Shown: piece by piece, positions 47,897 to 61,411 of the stretch
Position numbering within the stretch: the stretch's first letter is position 1
Layout: every line of letters starts with the position of its first letter
Origin: an uncultured Phycisphaerales bacterium
GTDB lineage: Bacteria > Planctomycetota > Phycisphaerae > Phycisphaerales > UBA1924
Direction: 5' to 3'
Length of the DNA stretch: 64,000 bases
Assembly: GCA_937995595.1 (NCBI GenBank)
Contig: CALKJW010000011.1
Span: 62,001 to 126,000 of the forward strand
Translations under genes and position numbers: made by a program
Notes under the pieces: model-generated
What the model saw: only the letters and a program-made list of their open reading frames with translations
Database searches by the model: none
Told to the model about the DNA's origin: nothing

Positions 47897-49090
47897 TTAC
47901 TTCCACTTCTTGAGCGCGGGGCCGACGTACTGCGCGATCGGGCGGATCAGCCGGTTGTCGGCGTGCTGCTCCATGATGTGGGCGCACCAGCCGGTGATGC
48001 GCGAGGCGACGAAGATCGGCGTGTACTGCGGCACGGGGATGCCCATGGTGAAGTACGTCAGGCCGCATGGGAAGTCGACGTTGGGGTGGATGTTCTTCTT
48101 CTCGAGCATGATCTTCTGGACCTGCTCGCCGAGGTCGAACCACTTCGTCGCCGCGTGCCCGCCGGGGTTGGCGGTGTTCTTCGCGGCAATCTGGCGGCCG
48201 AGTTTGTGGAGGATCGGCGCGCGGTGGTCGCCGTTCTTGTAGACGCGGTGGCCGAAGCCCATGAGTTTGCGCTTGCTGGCGAAGGCGTTGTCCATCCACT
48301 GGTCCACCTTGGATGTGCCGATGCCGGACTCGCCGACGTCGCGCATGATCTCCTTGAGCATCTCCATCGCGGCCTCGTTCGCGCCCCCGTGCAGCGGGCC
48401 CTTGAGCGCGGCGATGCCGCCGCACACCGCGCCGTGCATGTCGCTGAGCGTGCCGGCGATCACGCGCGTCGTGAACGTGCTGGCGTTGTAGTCGTGCTCG
48501 GCGTAGAGGATCAGCGAGACGTCGATCACCCGCGCGAACTCGTCGCTGGGCTTCTGGCCCGTCATGAGGTACATCAGGTTCGCGGCGTGCGAGAGCGACG
48601 GGTCGCCGCCGGTCTCGGCCGCGACGATGGGCCGGCCGTCGATGATGTTCTGCATGTGCCCGATGATCGTGGGGATCTTGGCCAGCAGGCGCTTGCTCTT
48701 GCGGAGGTTCGCATCCGCCGCGACGGACTGGCTCTCGGGGTCCATGTTGCCCAGGATGCTGACCGCGGTGCGAAGCACGTCCATCGGGACGGCCGAGCCG
48801 GACTTGAGCATGGGGCCGGCGGTGCGGAGGAAGTCGATCACCGCGCCGGGGATCGCGCGCTCCTTGATCACCTCGCCCTTGAAGCGCGACAGTTCGTGCG
48901 GCTCTGGCTTGCGGCCCTCGAGCAGCAGGAACGCGACCTCCTCGAAGGTGGCGTTCTGGGCCAGGTCGTGGATCTCGTACCCGCGGTAGATGAGCGCGCC
49001 CTGCTCGACGGAGCAGATGGCGGTCTGACCGGCGATGACGCCTTCGAGGCCTTTGGCGAAGTTGGCGGGGGCTGCGGCGGTGGTGGACAT
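47897..49090 (-). CDS. gltA: Citrate synthase
   Basis: Condenses oxaloacetate and acetyl-CoA. The 397-residue product is the shorter bacterial/archaeal type, also used by 2-methylcitrate synthases. Motifs: CSVEQGALIYRGYEIHDLA, the catalytic His in LKGPLHGGANEAAM, the second His in GFGHRVYKNGDHRAP, and the aspartate in NVDFPCGLTYFTMGIP. The ATG at 49090 has CAGGAG about 10 nt upstream and a TATAGT box at 49127-49132. No prpB or prpD is nearby, so citrate synthase is favoured over methylcitrate synthase. Confidence 0.93.
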   Translation of the reverse strand: MSTTAAAPANFAKGLEGVIAGQTAICSVEQGALIYRGYEIHDLAQNATFEEVAFLLLEGRKPEPHELSRFKGEVIKERAIPGAVIDFLRTAGPMLKSGSAVPMDVLRTAVSILGNMDPESQSVAADANLRKSKRLLAKIPTIIGHMQNIIDGRPIVAAETGGDPSLSHAANLMYLMTGQKPSDEFARVIDVSLILYAEHDYNASTFTTRVIAGTLSDMHGAVCGGIAALKGPLHGGANEAAMEMLKEIMRDVGESGIGTSKVDQWMDNAFASKRKLMGFGHRVYKNGDHRAPILHKLGRQIAAKNTANPGGHAATKWFDLGEQVQKIMLEKKNIHPNVDFPCGLTYFTMGIPVPQYTPIFVASRITGWCAHIMEQHADNRLIRPIAQYVGPALKKWK

Positions 49091-49126
49091 GGGTGCGGCT
49101 CCTGCTCGGGGTTGTGTGGAGTCCGC

Positions 49127-49132
49127 ACTATA
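49127..49132 (-). promoter_or_regulatory. Candidate -10 box of the citrate synthase gene
   Basis: TATAGT on the minus strand, with a leader of about 30 nt containing CAGGAG. Confidence 0.5.
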
Positions 49133-49176
49133 GATGGGCCGGGCGGTGCGGAGAAATCGCCGACGGCAGAAGGGAA

Positions 49177-49929
49177 TCAGTTTGCCGGAGCGGCGAGGTT
49201 GCCGGTCGCCGTCGGCCCAGCGGCGCCGCATTCCGGGCACCTGTCGGCGCCGGCGGGCAGGCCGGCGAGCGGGTACGCGCACGCCGGGCACAGGCCGCGC
49301 TCGATGCGACGGCGACGACGCAGCGGCCGCCAGAACAGGACCGCCCAGAACGCCGCGCCGAAGAGGAGCGTGTTCGCGTAGAAGCCGGGGAAGAGCGGCT
49401 TGAGGGGCAGGTGCACGAGATCCACGTCCCACTCTGGAGGCCGTCCGGGGCGGTAGTCGAACCCGTACACCGTCCGCCGTCCGTCGCCGCCGGGTTCAAA
49501 GCGGATGGTTGTCGCGCACCCGAGCGCGAGCATCGGCCAGCCGCGGCAGTGCTCGATGAGTTGGCCGCAAAGCGGGCCCTCGACGGGCACTACGGCCATG
49601 CGGATCACGCGCGGTCGTGCGGGCGACACCACGACGCCGGGCGCGGTGGCGGTCTGGCGTGTGCGGGCGTCGAACTCGGCGGTTCGCTCGCCGGTGCGAC
49701 CGGCCCAGTCGATGGGCGACCAGACCTCGGAGCACACCCCGGCGCGGGCAAACTCCTGCACGCTCCACTGCGCGCCGGGCGACTGACGGAAGGTCAGGGC
49801 CTTCGGGTGCATGACGGTGTTGACGCTCAGGGCGAGCGCCCACGCGACGGCCACGGTCGTGAGCGTTCCCAGGACGAGCGACGCCGCGACCGACCGCGCG
49901 ACGCCGGGTGATCGGGGTTGCGTGCCCAT
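49177..49929 (-). CDS. Zinc-ribbon membrane protein
   Basis: Unknown function, about 250 residues. One hydrophobic segment near the N-terminus (about 15-38), a soluble domain of about 130 residues, a second hydrophobic segment (about 193-215), a basic RRRRR stretch and a C-terminal ribbon, LCPACAYPLAGL...CPECGAAG. The layout fits a periplasmic domain between two helices with the ribbon in the cytoplasm. The start at 49929 avoids overlap with the GldG-like gene; the frame is open to 50016. It is the fourth ribbon protein in the window. Confidence 0.72.
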   Translation of the reverse strand: MGTQPRSPGVARSVAASLVLGTLTTVAVAWALALSVNTVMHPKALTFRQSPGAQWSVQEFARAGVCSEVWSPIDWAGRTGERTAEFDARTRQTATAPGVVVSPARPRVIRMAVVPVEGPLCGQLIEHCRGWPMLALGCATTIRFEPGGDGRRTVYGFDYRPGRPPEWDVDLVHLPLKPLFPGFYANTLLFGAAFWAVLFWRPLRRRRRIERGLCPACAYPLAGLPAGADRCPECGAAGPTATGNLAAPAN

Positions 49930-49984
49930 CGCCACCGGTGTACCGCCGACGAGCATCGCGGCGGCGGCAGTGCGGGAGAGGCCG

Positions 49985-52159
49985 TCAGCCGCGCAGCAGC
50001 CGCCACGCGCCGCCAACGAGCAGGACCAGCAGCGGCAGGCCCGCGATCAGGCCCCAGCGAATCGCGTTGAGCCGCGCGGGCTCGATCGCGGGGATCACGG
50101 CCAGCGCCTGCGCCTCCGGGCTGCGCGAGATCATCGAATCCTGACCGGCCAGCCAGTAGACGGCGGCTTCGAGCAGTTCGAGATTGCCGGGGCACGCCGG
50201 GATGCTCTGCGCCCCGGCCTGCACGCGCTGCAGCGCGAGTTCGTCGAGGAACCAGCCCGTCGATCCGACCACGACCACGCGCTGCCGGCGCAGGTCGGGC
50301 AGCGCCCGTTCCACCGCCGCGGCGACGATCCACGGGCCGTCGCCGTCGTCGCGCGCCGAGTCCTCCTGCGGCGGGTTGACAAGCAGGGGCCGCTGCGCGG
50401 CGGGGGTCTGGCGGAATCGCAGCCACTCGCTCTCGGCCCAGATGCGGTTGTCGTCCTGCGCGACGATCACCGGCACTACGCGGCGCACGCCGGGTTCGAC
50501 GCGGATGGGCAGACACCACGGCAGGTGCGTGCGGAGCGACTCGATCGCGCCGGAGATCGGGTGCTCGGCGCCGGTCGAGGTGAAGAGCAGGTCCGCCGTC
50601 ACGACCGGCCCGCCGGGCGTCTGCGTCTGCCGGAGCAGCGGGCGCGCCGAGTCGACCTTCATGCCCAGTTGGTCGAGCATCTCGACCTGCGGGTCGCGCT
50701 GGCCGATGCTCGGCAGCGTCGAGGGCGTGGCCGACACGAGCACGGGCCGGCCCGCCTCGATCAGCGCGCGCAGGGCGTTGCCGAGTTTGACCATCCGCGC
50801 AGCGCCCTCGGGCGTCATGCCCGACGTGGGCAGCACGACGAACACCACGGGCCGCCTGCCCGACGGGTCGAGCGCGGCGATCGAGGGCGGCTCGGGGTCG
50901 AGCGCGGCGGCCCACTCGACGACCGACATGCCGCGCAGCCGCAGTCGCGCCACCGCGCCGGACATGGGCGCAAAGTCGGGCGTCAGCCGTTCGGCCTCGC
51001 CCGCGCCGTGCGTCAGGATGACGATGGGCGCGTCTTCGGCGTTCACCGAGGCGATCGCGCCGGCGAAGAGTTCCTCCGCCCGCGCGCGGACGTCCGGCGC
51101 GGGCGCGCGGTCCGACACGCCGGGGATGCGGCGCGGGAAGACGGCTTCGATCTCGACGGCCGCGAGACGCGGCGGCGCGTCCTTCTCGGCGCGCGGCGGG
51201 CCGATCACCAGCGCGGCGCTGGTCTCGCCGACGGCGCGCGCGGCGTTGGCGAGCGGGAAGGCGGGCGCGTCGTCGAGCGCGGAGATCGCGCGGGCGGCGC
51301 GGTCGCGCAGCCGCACCGCGGCCTGCGCCAGCGGGCGGGTCTCCTCGCGCGCGCCGGCCGGGGCAAGGTCGTCTCCGGCGCGGGCCAGCGTGTCGAGGCT
51401 CGCGCTCAGTTGGCCGATCTGCCCGTGCAGCGCGCCGAGCGTGCGGCGTGACTGGGAGACGGCCGTGTCCAGCGCGGGCACGGGCGTGCGGCCGATCGCG
51501 CCCTGTGCGCTGGCCGCGGCGGACTGTGCGCCGGCGACCGCGTCGCTCGCGGCGATGCGGCACATCGACGCCGCGTCGGCGAAGAACCGCTTGACGCCCG
51601 GCGCGTTGGGGTGATCGTCGCCGACGCGCGACCCGACGGCGGCGAGTTGCTCGCCGAGTTGCTCCAGCGCGCCGGCGATCTCGCCGACGGTTGCGGCCGC
51701 CTGATCGACCGCGGCGCGCCCGCGGTCGATGGTCGGCTGGTACGTGCGCACGAGCCGTTCGAACGCCGAATCGAGCGTGCGCAGGCCGTCGGGCGAGTTG
51801 ACCGGGACGATGCTGACGCGGAGGTTCTCGGAACGGCGCGACATCGCGTCGAGCACGTCCCGGGTCCGCTGGGCCGCGCGCGGGTCGACGCCGTCGAGGT
51901 TGGCCACGACCAGCACCTCGTGCGGCGACCGCAGCGAGCGGAGCAGCGAGAGCGTGCGCTCCGACAGGCGGTGCTCGCGGCCGGAGGTCGCGTCGAGCAC
52001 GACGGCGTAGCGGTCGGACAGCACGCCCAAGAAGCCGACGACCGCGGAGACCGCCAGCAACAGCGCGAGCGTCTGCGCGCCGTAGCGGACACGGCGCACG
52101 ACGGACCGCGCGCCGCCCGGCGGGCCGCTCTCTCGCTGCTTCGCGGGCCTGTTCTTCAT
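49985..52159 (-). CDS. GldG-like ABC auxiliary protein
   Basis: Membrane-anchored partner of an ABC-2 exporter, 724 residues. One transmembrane helix near each end (about 30-50 and 702-720) with a large periplasmic domain between. The start (VLSDRYAVVLDATSGREHRL) and the middle region (PRRPVVFVVLP-like strands) match the ABC-type auxiliary GldG family. Residues about 140-300 are unusually rich in Ala and predicted helical/coiled coil, an insert compared with typical GldG. It overlaps the permease gene by 4 nt (ATGA). The frame is open to 52810 by chance. Confidence 0.82.
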   Translation of the reverse strand: MKNRPAKQRESGPPGGARSVVRRVRYGAQTLALLLAVSAVVGFLGVLSDRYAVVLDATSGREHRLSERTLSLLRSLRSPHEVLVVANLDGVDPRAAQRTRDVLDAMSRRSENLRVSIVPVNSPDGLRTLDSAFERLVRTYQPTIDRGRAAVDQAAATVGEIAGALEQLGEQLAAVGSRVGDDHPNAPGVKRFFADAASMCRIAASDAVAGAQSAAASAQGAIGRTPVPALDTAVSQSRRTLGALHGQIGQLSASLDTLARAGDDLAPAGAREETRPLAQAAVRLRDRAARAISALDDAPAFPLANAARAVGETSAALVIGPPRAEKDAPPRLAAVEIEAVFPRRIPGVSDRAPAPDVRARAEELFAGAIASVNAEDAPIVILTHGAGEAERLTPDFAPMSGAVARLRLRGMSVVEWAAALDPEPPSIAALDPSGRRPVVFVVLPTSGMTPEGAARMVKLGNALRALIEAGRPVLVSATPSTLPSIGQRDPQVEMLDQLGMKVDSARPLLRQTQTPGGPVVTADLLFTSTGAEHPISGAIESLRTHLPWCLPIRVEPGVRRVVPVIVAQDDNRIWAESEWLRFRQTPAAQRPLLVNPPQEDSARDDGDGPWIVAAAVERALPDLRRQRVVVVGSTGWFLDELALQRVQAGAQSIPACPGNLELLEAAVYWLAGQDSMISRSPEAQALAVIPAIEPARLNAIRWGLIAGLPLLVLLVGGAWRLLRG

Positions 52160-52868
52160 CGCCACCTCCGCGACTGCAGGACGATCGCCGCGAGCGCGAC
52201 GAACCAGAACGACGCGAGCAGGAAGTACGCGACCGAGGCGGTGTCGATCAGGCCGCGGGCAAAGTCGGCGACGCGGAAACTCGGGCTGAGTTTGAACAGC
52301 AGGCCCGACCACGGCTCGGGCGTCTGCGCGGCCAGCCGCGACGGCGCGAGGTCGAGCAGCAACAGGCCGAACAGCGTGCCGAGGAACGCGAGCGTCTGGC
52401 TGCTGGTGAGCGTCGAGGCGAGCGTGCCGACGGCCAGGTAGAGCATCCCGAGCAGCAGCAGGCCGAGGTAGCCCGCGCCGATCGCGCCGTAGTCCGGGCG
52501 CGCCAGGTACTCCAGCACGCCGACAAACGCGAGGCTGGGCAGGAGCATCGCGGCCAGGAAGGCGACCGCGGCGAAGTACTTGCCGAAGACGATGGTCCAC
52601 TCCGACAGCGGCGCGGTGAGCAGGGGCTCGATCGTTCCGGCGCGCAGTTCCTCGCTGACCAGCCGCATCGAGACGGCCGGCGTGACAAAGAGCATCAGGA
52701 ACCACCACACGCCGAAGAAGGTGCGCATCTCCGCGGGCTCGCCGGGGACGAGCGTGCGCTGCGCGAAGAAGACCGCCGACAGGCACAGGAACAGCGCGAC
52801 CACCACCCACCCCAGCGGGATGCGGAAGAACGAGGCGAACTCGCGCGTCGTGATGGCGAAGACGCGGC

Positions 52869-52872
<4 letters not shown>
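52156..52872 (-). CDS. ABC-2 type permease (GldF-like)
   Basis: Membrane subunit of 238 residues with six hydrophobic segments. It begins MSRVFAITTREFASFFRIP, a typical start for GldF-like permeases, and holds the cytoplasmic loop VSEELRAGTIEPLLTAPLSEW that contacts the ATPase. It overlaps the ATPase gene by 4 nt and the GldG-like gene by 4 nt. The three therefore form one coupled operon. The substrate is unknown; gliding, polysaccharide export and copper systems have all been linked to relatives. Confidence 0.88.
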
Positions 52873-53924
<1,052 letters not shown>

Positions 53925-54062
53925 GCTTCGCGGCCGTGCGAACGCCCAACCGACCCAGAAAGCCCGAAACGAATCCTTGCCGTCTGCTTCCGCGCGGTTA
54001 GTTTAGGCTAAGCAAATCCGTCCGCCGATGGAGATTGCAGCACCAATCCGGGCATTTGGCCG

Positions 54063-54068
54063 TAGAAT
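54063..54068 (+). promoter_or_regulatory. Candidate -10 box of the PAS-GAF-receiver gene
   Basis: TAGAAT, about 22 nt before the ATG at 54090, with AGAAGGAAG as ribosome site in between. Confidence 0.45.
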
Positions 54069-54089
54069 GGTTAGAAGGAAGTTCGGAAA

Positions 54090-58126
<4,037 letters not shown>

Positions 58127-58199
58127 CAGGGCCGAGTTCGCCCGCACGGGCATGGGTCTCAGGCGGATTCGTGAGTCTGATAACCGCGACGCCGACGAC

Positions 58200-58733
58200 A
58201 TGCAGAACGTCGAGTACAAGTCCGAGTTGCGCGACGCCGGACTGGCGCGCACGATCCTCAAGGCCATCGGCGCGGGCTGGGTCGCGACGTTCCGGCAGAC
58301 CGACACCTACTACCGCGTGCCCGACGCGCGACTGAAGAAGCGCGAGACCGAGGGGCATCCCACCGAGTGGGTCTTCTACCAGCGCGCCACGCGGGCACGC
58401 CCGAAACTCAGCACGTTCACCATCTACCCCGAGGCGATGGCGCGGGAGCGCTTCGGCACAACGCCGCTGCCGGTGTGGTGCACCGTCCGCAAGACGCGCG
58501 AACTCCACCTCAGCCGCGAGGGTGTCCGCGTTCACGTCGACACCGTCGACGGGCTCGGCACGTTCATCGAGTTCGAGGCGCTCATCTGCCCGGAGCGCAA
58601 CCTCGCCCGCTGCCACGAGGCGATCGACCTGCTCCGCCGCGCCCTTGCGCCCGCGATGGGCGAGCCCATCGCCTGCGGGTATGCCGACCTGATCGCGGCG
58701 GAGATCGCCGACGAAACCTGCGACACGGCATGA
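58200..58733 (+). CDS. CYTH domain protein (class IV adenylate cyclase-like)
   Basis: Triphosphate tunnel-type protein of 177 residues. The N-terminal NVEYKSELRD carries the acidic/basic ExxK-like signature. Paired Arg/Lys strands (RVPDARLKKRET, TRARPKLSTFTIY) and acidic FIEFEALI fit binding of a triphosphate. Members hydrolyse thiamine triphosphate or polyphosphate or cyclise ATP; the substrate cannot be told here. An ATG at 58119 overlaps the end of ligA; the one at 58200 fits the fold better. No good promoter box lies nearby, so it may be read through from ligA. Confidence 0.82.
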   Translation: MQNVEYKSELRDAGLARTILKAIGAGWVATFRQTDTYYRVPDARLKKRETEGHPTEWVFYQRATRARPKLSTFTIYPEAMARERFGTTPLPVWCTVRKTRELHLSREGVRVHVDTVDGLGTFIEFEALICPERNLARCHEAIDLLRRALAPAMGEPIACGYADLIAAEIADETCDTA

Positions 58734-58765
58734 GTGTGTCTCGGATCGTTCCTTCTCCCCGCCGC

Positions 58766-58818
58766 TGCGGGCAGACGTGCCTGAGCGCAGCGAGGGCGAT
58801 GAGGGGAGCCTGCCCGCA
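58766..58818. repeat. Inverted repeat in the gap before the topoisomerase gene
   Basis: TGCGGGCAG (58766-58774) and CTGCCCGCA (58810-58818), 35 nt apart, with a G-rich GGGCGATGAGGGGAG core. Resembles common intergenic palindromes; no T-tract. Confidence 0.45.
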
Positions 58819-58832
58819 CGCCCGGCTCTCGG

Positions 58833-58860
58833 TTGACGCCCCCGGCCGAACCACTATGCT
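58833..58860 (+). promoter_or_regulatory. Promoter of the topoisomerase VI B gene
   Basis: TTGACG, 16-nt spacer, TATGCT. Leader of about 25 nt with AAGGAGG before the GTG at 58893. One of the best promoter matches in the window. Confidence 0.65.
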
Positions 58861-58892
58861 CTGTGCGCACGCCACCAGCCAAGGAGGGCCGC

Positions 58893-61223
58893 GTGAGCAC
58901 CGCCGCACTACTGGAAGCCCCCGCAGAAATGGCCGCAAAGCCCCGCCGTTCCGACCGCCCCGCGCGTGCCACCGCCGAGACGATGGCGGCCAGGCAGCGG
59001 GACATCGCGGTCTCCGAGTTCTTCGCCAAGAACCGTCACCTGCTCGGGTTTGACAACCCGCGCAAGGCCCTGCTGACCACGGTGAAGGAGGCCGTGGACA
59101 ACAGCCTCGACGCGTGCGAGGAAGCCGGGATCCTGCCCGACGTCACCGTGGTGATCGAGGACCTGCAGCCCGATCGGCCCGCGTCGGCGAAGAGTTCCCG
59201 CTACCGCGTGACGGTGGTCGACAACGGGCCGGGCATCGTGCGCGCGCAGGTCGAGAACGTCTTCGGGCGCCTGCTGTTTGGCTCGAAGTTCCACCGGCTG
59301 AAGATGTCGCGCGGCCAACAGGGCATCGGCATCTCCGCCGCGGGCATGTACGGCCTGATCACCACCGGCAAGCCGATGCTGATCCAGACGCGGCCCAAGG
59401 CGCACAAGCCGGCGCACCACATCGAACTGGCGATGAACACCAAGACCAACCGGGCCGAGGTGACCATCGACGAGGAGACCGACGACTTCCCGCTCGCGCG
59501 GCTGCGCGACCTCTCGCGCGACGTGCGCGAGATGGCCGAGCGCGGGGAGTTTCTCAGCGCCGCGGCGTATCCGACCGGCACGAGCGTCACGATCGAACTC
59601 GAGGGCAAGTATCAGCGCGGGCGCGGCAGCGTCGACGAGTTCCTCGAACTCACCGCCATCGCCAACCCGCACGCGCGGATCACGCTCGTCCGCCCCACGC
59701 GGACGACCGAGGACGACGCCGACGATGCGCCGCTGCTGAAGGGCAGGCCCAAGTCGCCCTCCGTCAAGACCGCGGATGCGGAGAACGAAGGCGTGCCGTT
59801 TGACAAGTCGTCTGCCGCTCAACCCGCGACCCAGGGTCCCCAATCCAGAGTCGAAGTCACGCAGGACCTCGGCTCGGTCGTCGTCTTCCCGCGAGCGGTG
59901 AACGAACTGCCGCCGGAGACCAGGGAGATCCAGCCCCACCCGCGCGGCGTGGAACTGGGCACGCTGCTGCAGATGCTCAAGGACTACGAGGTCTCGCACC
60001 GCGGCGAGTCGCTCTACAACTTTTTGCAGGACCAGTTCTGCCGCGTGTCGGCCGCGACGGCGGGGAGTTTCTGCGAGCAGATCGGCGCCACCAGCCGGAC
60101 CAAGGTGTCGCAGATCGAATCGGAGCAGGCCGAGAAGTTGTACAAGGTCTTTCAGGAGGCCCGGCTCGCGCCGCCGCCGACGGACTGTCTGGCGCCGATC
60201 GGCGTGCGGCAACTGCTCGCGGGCATGCTCAAGGGCGTGCGGGCCGAGTTCTACGCCGCGAGTTCGCGCGAGGCGGCGGTGTACCGCGGGCGGCCGTTCC
60301 TGATCGAGGCGGCGATCGCCTACGGCGGCGACCTGCCGGCCGACGACCCGGCGCGGGTCATCCGCTTTGCCAACCGCGTGCCGCTGCTCTACCAGCAGTC
60401 GGCGTGTTCGAGTTTCAAGGCCGTCGCCGAGACGAACTGGCGGAACTACGACCTGCAGCAGCCGCGCGGCAGCGTCCCGATCGGTCCGCTGGTGATCATG
60501 ATCCACATGGCCAGCGTGTGGGTGCCGTTCACCAGCGAGAGCAAGGAGGCGATCGCCGACTACGACGAGATCCGCAAGGAGATGAAACTCGCGCTCATGG
60601 AGTGCGGGCGCAAACTCGGGACGTACCTCCGCAAGCGATTGAGGATGCGGCGCGAGAGCGAGCGACGCGACATCTTCGAGCGCTACATCGGCGAGATCTC
60701 GCAGGCGATCAGCGCCATCAACGGCGTGGATGCGAAGAAACTCTACGAGACGCTGCTCGCGCAGGCCAAGAAGCGCACCGCCATCGCCGACGTCGAACTC
60801 GACGAGGAGGGCAAGGTCAAGAAGGGCCGCGCCGAGGACGATGCCGACGAGGAGGGCGTGATCATCGTAACGCCGTCGGGCGGGGCGGGCGTCCCGCCCG
60901 CACAAGACACGGGCGTGACCCCGGCCGGCAGGCCCTCCAAGTCGGAGGCGGCGGTGCTCAAGGTCGCTTCGATGCGCGGCGATGACGACCAGCCCGCGCT
61001 CATCGACACCGCCGAGGTGAAGCGGCTCAGCCCGAAGGGCAAGCCGCCCAGGCCGACAGTTGCCGCAACGAACGCCAAGGGTGCGAAGATCGAGAAGGCG
61101 AAGGGTCCGGCAAAGCCCGCCGCGCCCACCGCCGCGGCGAAGACGGCGCCAAAGGACAAGCCCAAACTGCGAGTGGTCAACGGGAAGTTGGTGCCGGTGG
61201 ATGCGGGGCCGGGGTTGTTCTGA
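58893..61223 (+). CDS. top6B: DNA topoisomerase VI subunit B
   Basis: ATPase subunit of a type IIB topoisomerase, 776 residues. The GHKL domain has KEAVDNSLDACEEAG (Glu66, Asn70), VVDNGPGIV (Asp110) and GQQGIGISAAGMYG. A helix-two-turn-helix region follows (about 360-430, IGATSRTKVSQIES), then the transducer domain. The C-terminal 110 residues are an Ala/Lys/Pro-rich tail (KAKGPAKPAAPTAAAKTAP) typical of DNA-binding extensions. The GTG at 58893 has AAGGAGG 5 nt upstream; the frame opens at 58833. No A subunit (Spo11-like) lies in the window. Topoisomerase VI is archaeal and plant-like, uncommon in bacteria. Confidence 0.9.
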   Translation: MSTAALLEAPAEMAAKPRRSDRPARATAETMAARQRDIAVSEFFAKNRHLLGFDNPRKALLTTVKEAVDNSLDACEEAGILPDVTVVIEDLQPDRPASAKSSRYRVTVVDNGPGIVRAQVENVFGRLLFGSKFHRLKMSRGQQGIGISAAGMYGLITTGKPMLIQTRPKAHKPAHHIELAMNTKTNRAEVTIDEETDDFPLARLRDLSRDVREMAERGEFLSAAAYPTGTSVTIELEGKYQRGRGSVDEFLELTAIANPHARITLVRPTRTTEDDADDAPLLKGRPKSPSVKTADAENEGVPFDKSSAAQPATQGPQSRVEVTQDLGSVVVFPRAVNELPPETREIQPHPRGVELGTLLQMLKDYEVSHRGESLYNFLQDQFCRVSAATAGSFCEQIGATSRTKVSQIESEQAEKLYKVFQEARLAPPPTDCLAPIGVRQLLAGMLKGVRAEFYAASSREAAVYRGRPFLIEAAIAYGGDLPADDPARVIRFANRVPLLYQQSACSSFKAVAETNWRNYDLQQPRGSVPIGPLVIMIHMASVWVPFTSESKEAIADYDEIRKEMKLALMECGRKLGTYLRKRLRMRRESERRDIFERYIGEISQAISAINGVDAKKLYETLLAQAKKRTAIADVELDEEGKVKKGRAEDDADEEGVIIVTPSGGAGVPPAQDTGVTPAGRPSKSEAAVLKVASMRGDDDQPALIDTAEVKRLSPKGKPPRPTVAATNAKGAKIEKAKGPAKPAAPTAAAKTAPKDKPKLRVVNGKLVPVDAGPGLF

Positions 61224-61304
61224 ACATTCTGGACGAGGTGGCCTTGCCGCTGCTAGAGGTCTGCACCGATCGGGGTATGGTCGAAGATCATTGACCTGAA
61301 CGTG

Positions 61305-61408
61305 CCACCGACCGCGGCCTTGCGCGGTCGGTGGTCGCGCACGTGCAGCACCGCACGAGAGTCCTACTTCAGTGCACCGACCGGTCCTTCGGACTCGGTC
61401 GGTGGCAC
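61305..61408. repeat. Two related palindromes between top6B and catalase
   Basis: First: perfect 12-bp stem CCACCGACCGCG / CGCGGTCGGTGG with loop GCCTTG (61305-61334). Second: a 16-bp stem with two bulges and loop TTCG (61372-61408). Both share the core CACCGACCG and its complement. They lie between convergent genes. No T-tract follows, so a paired REP-type element or a bidirectional stabiliser is more likely than a standard terminator. Confidence 0.7.
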
Positions 61409-61411
61409 GGG

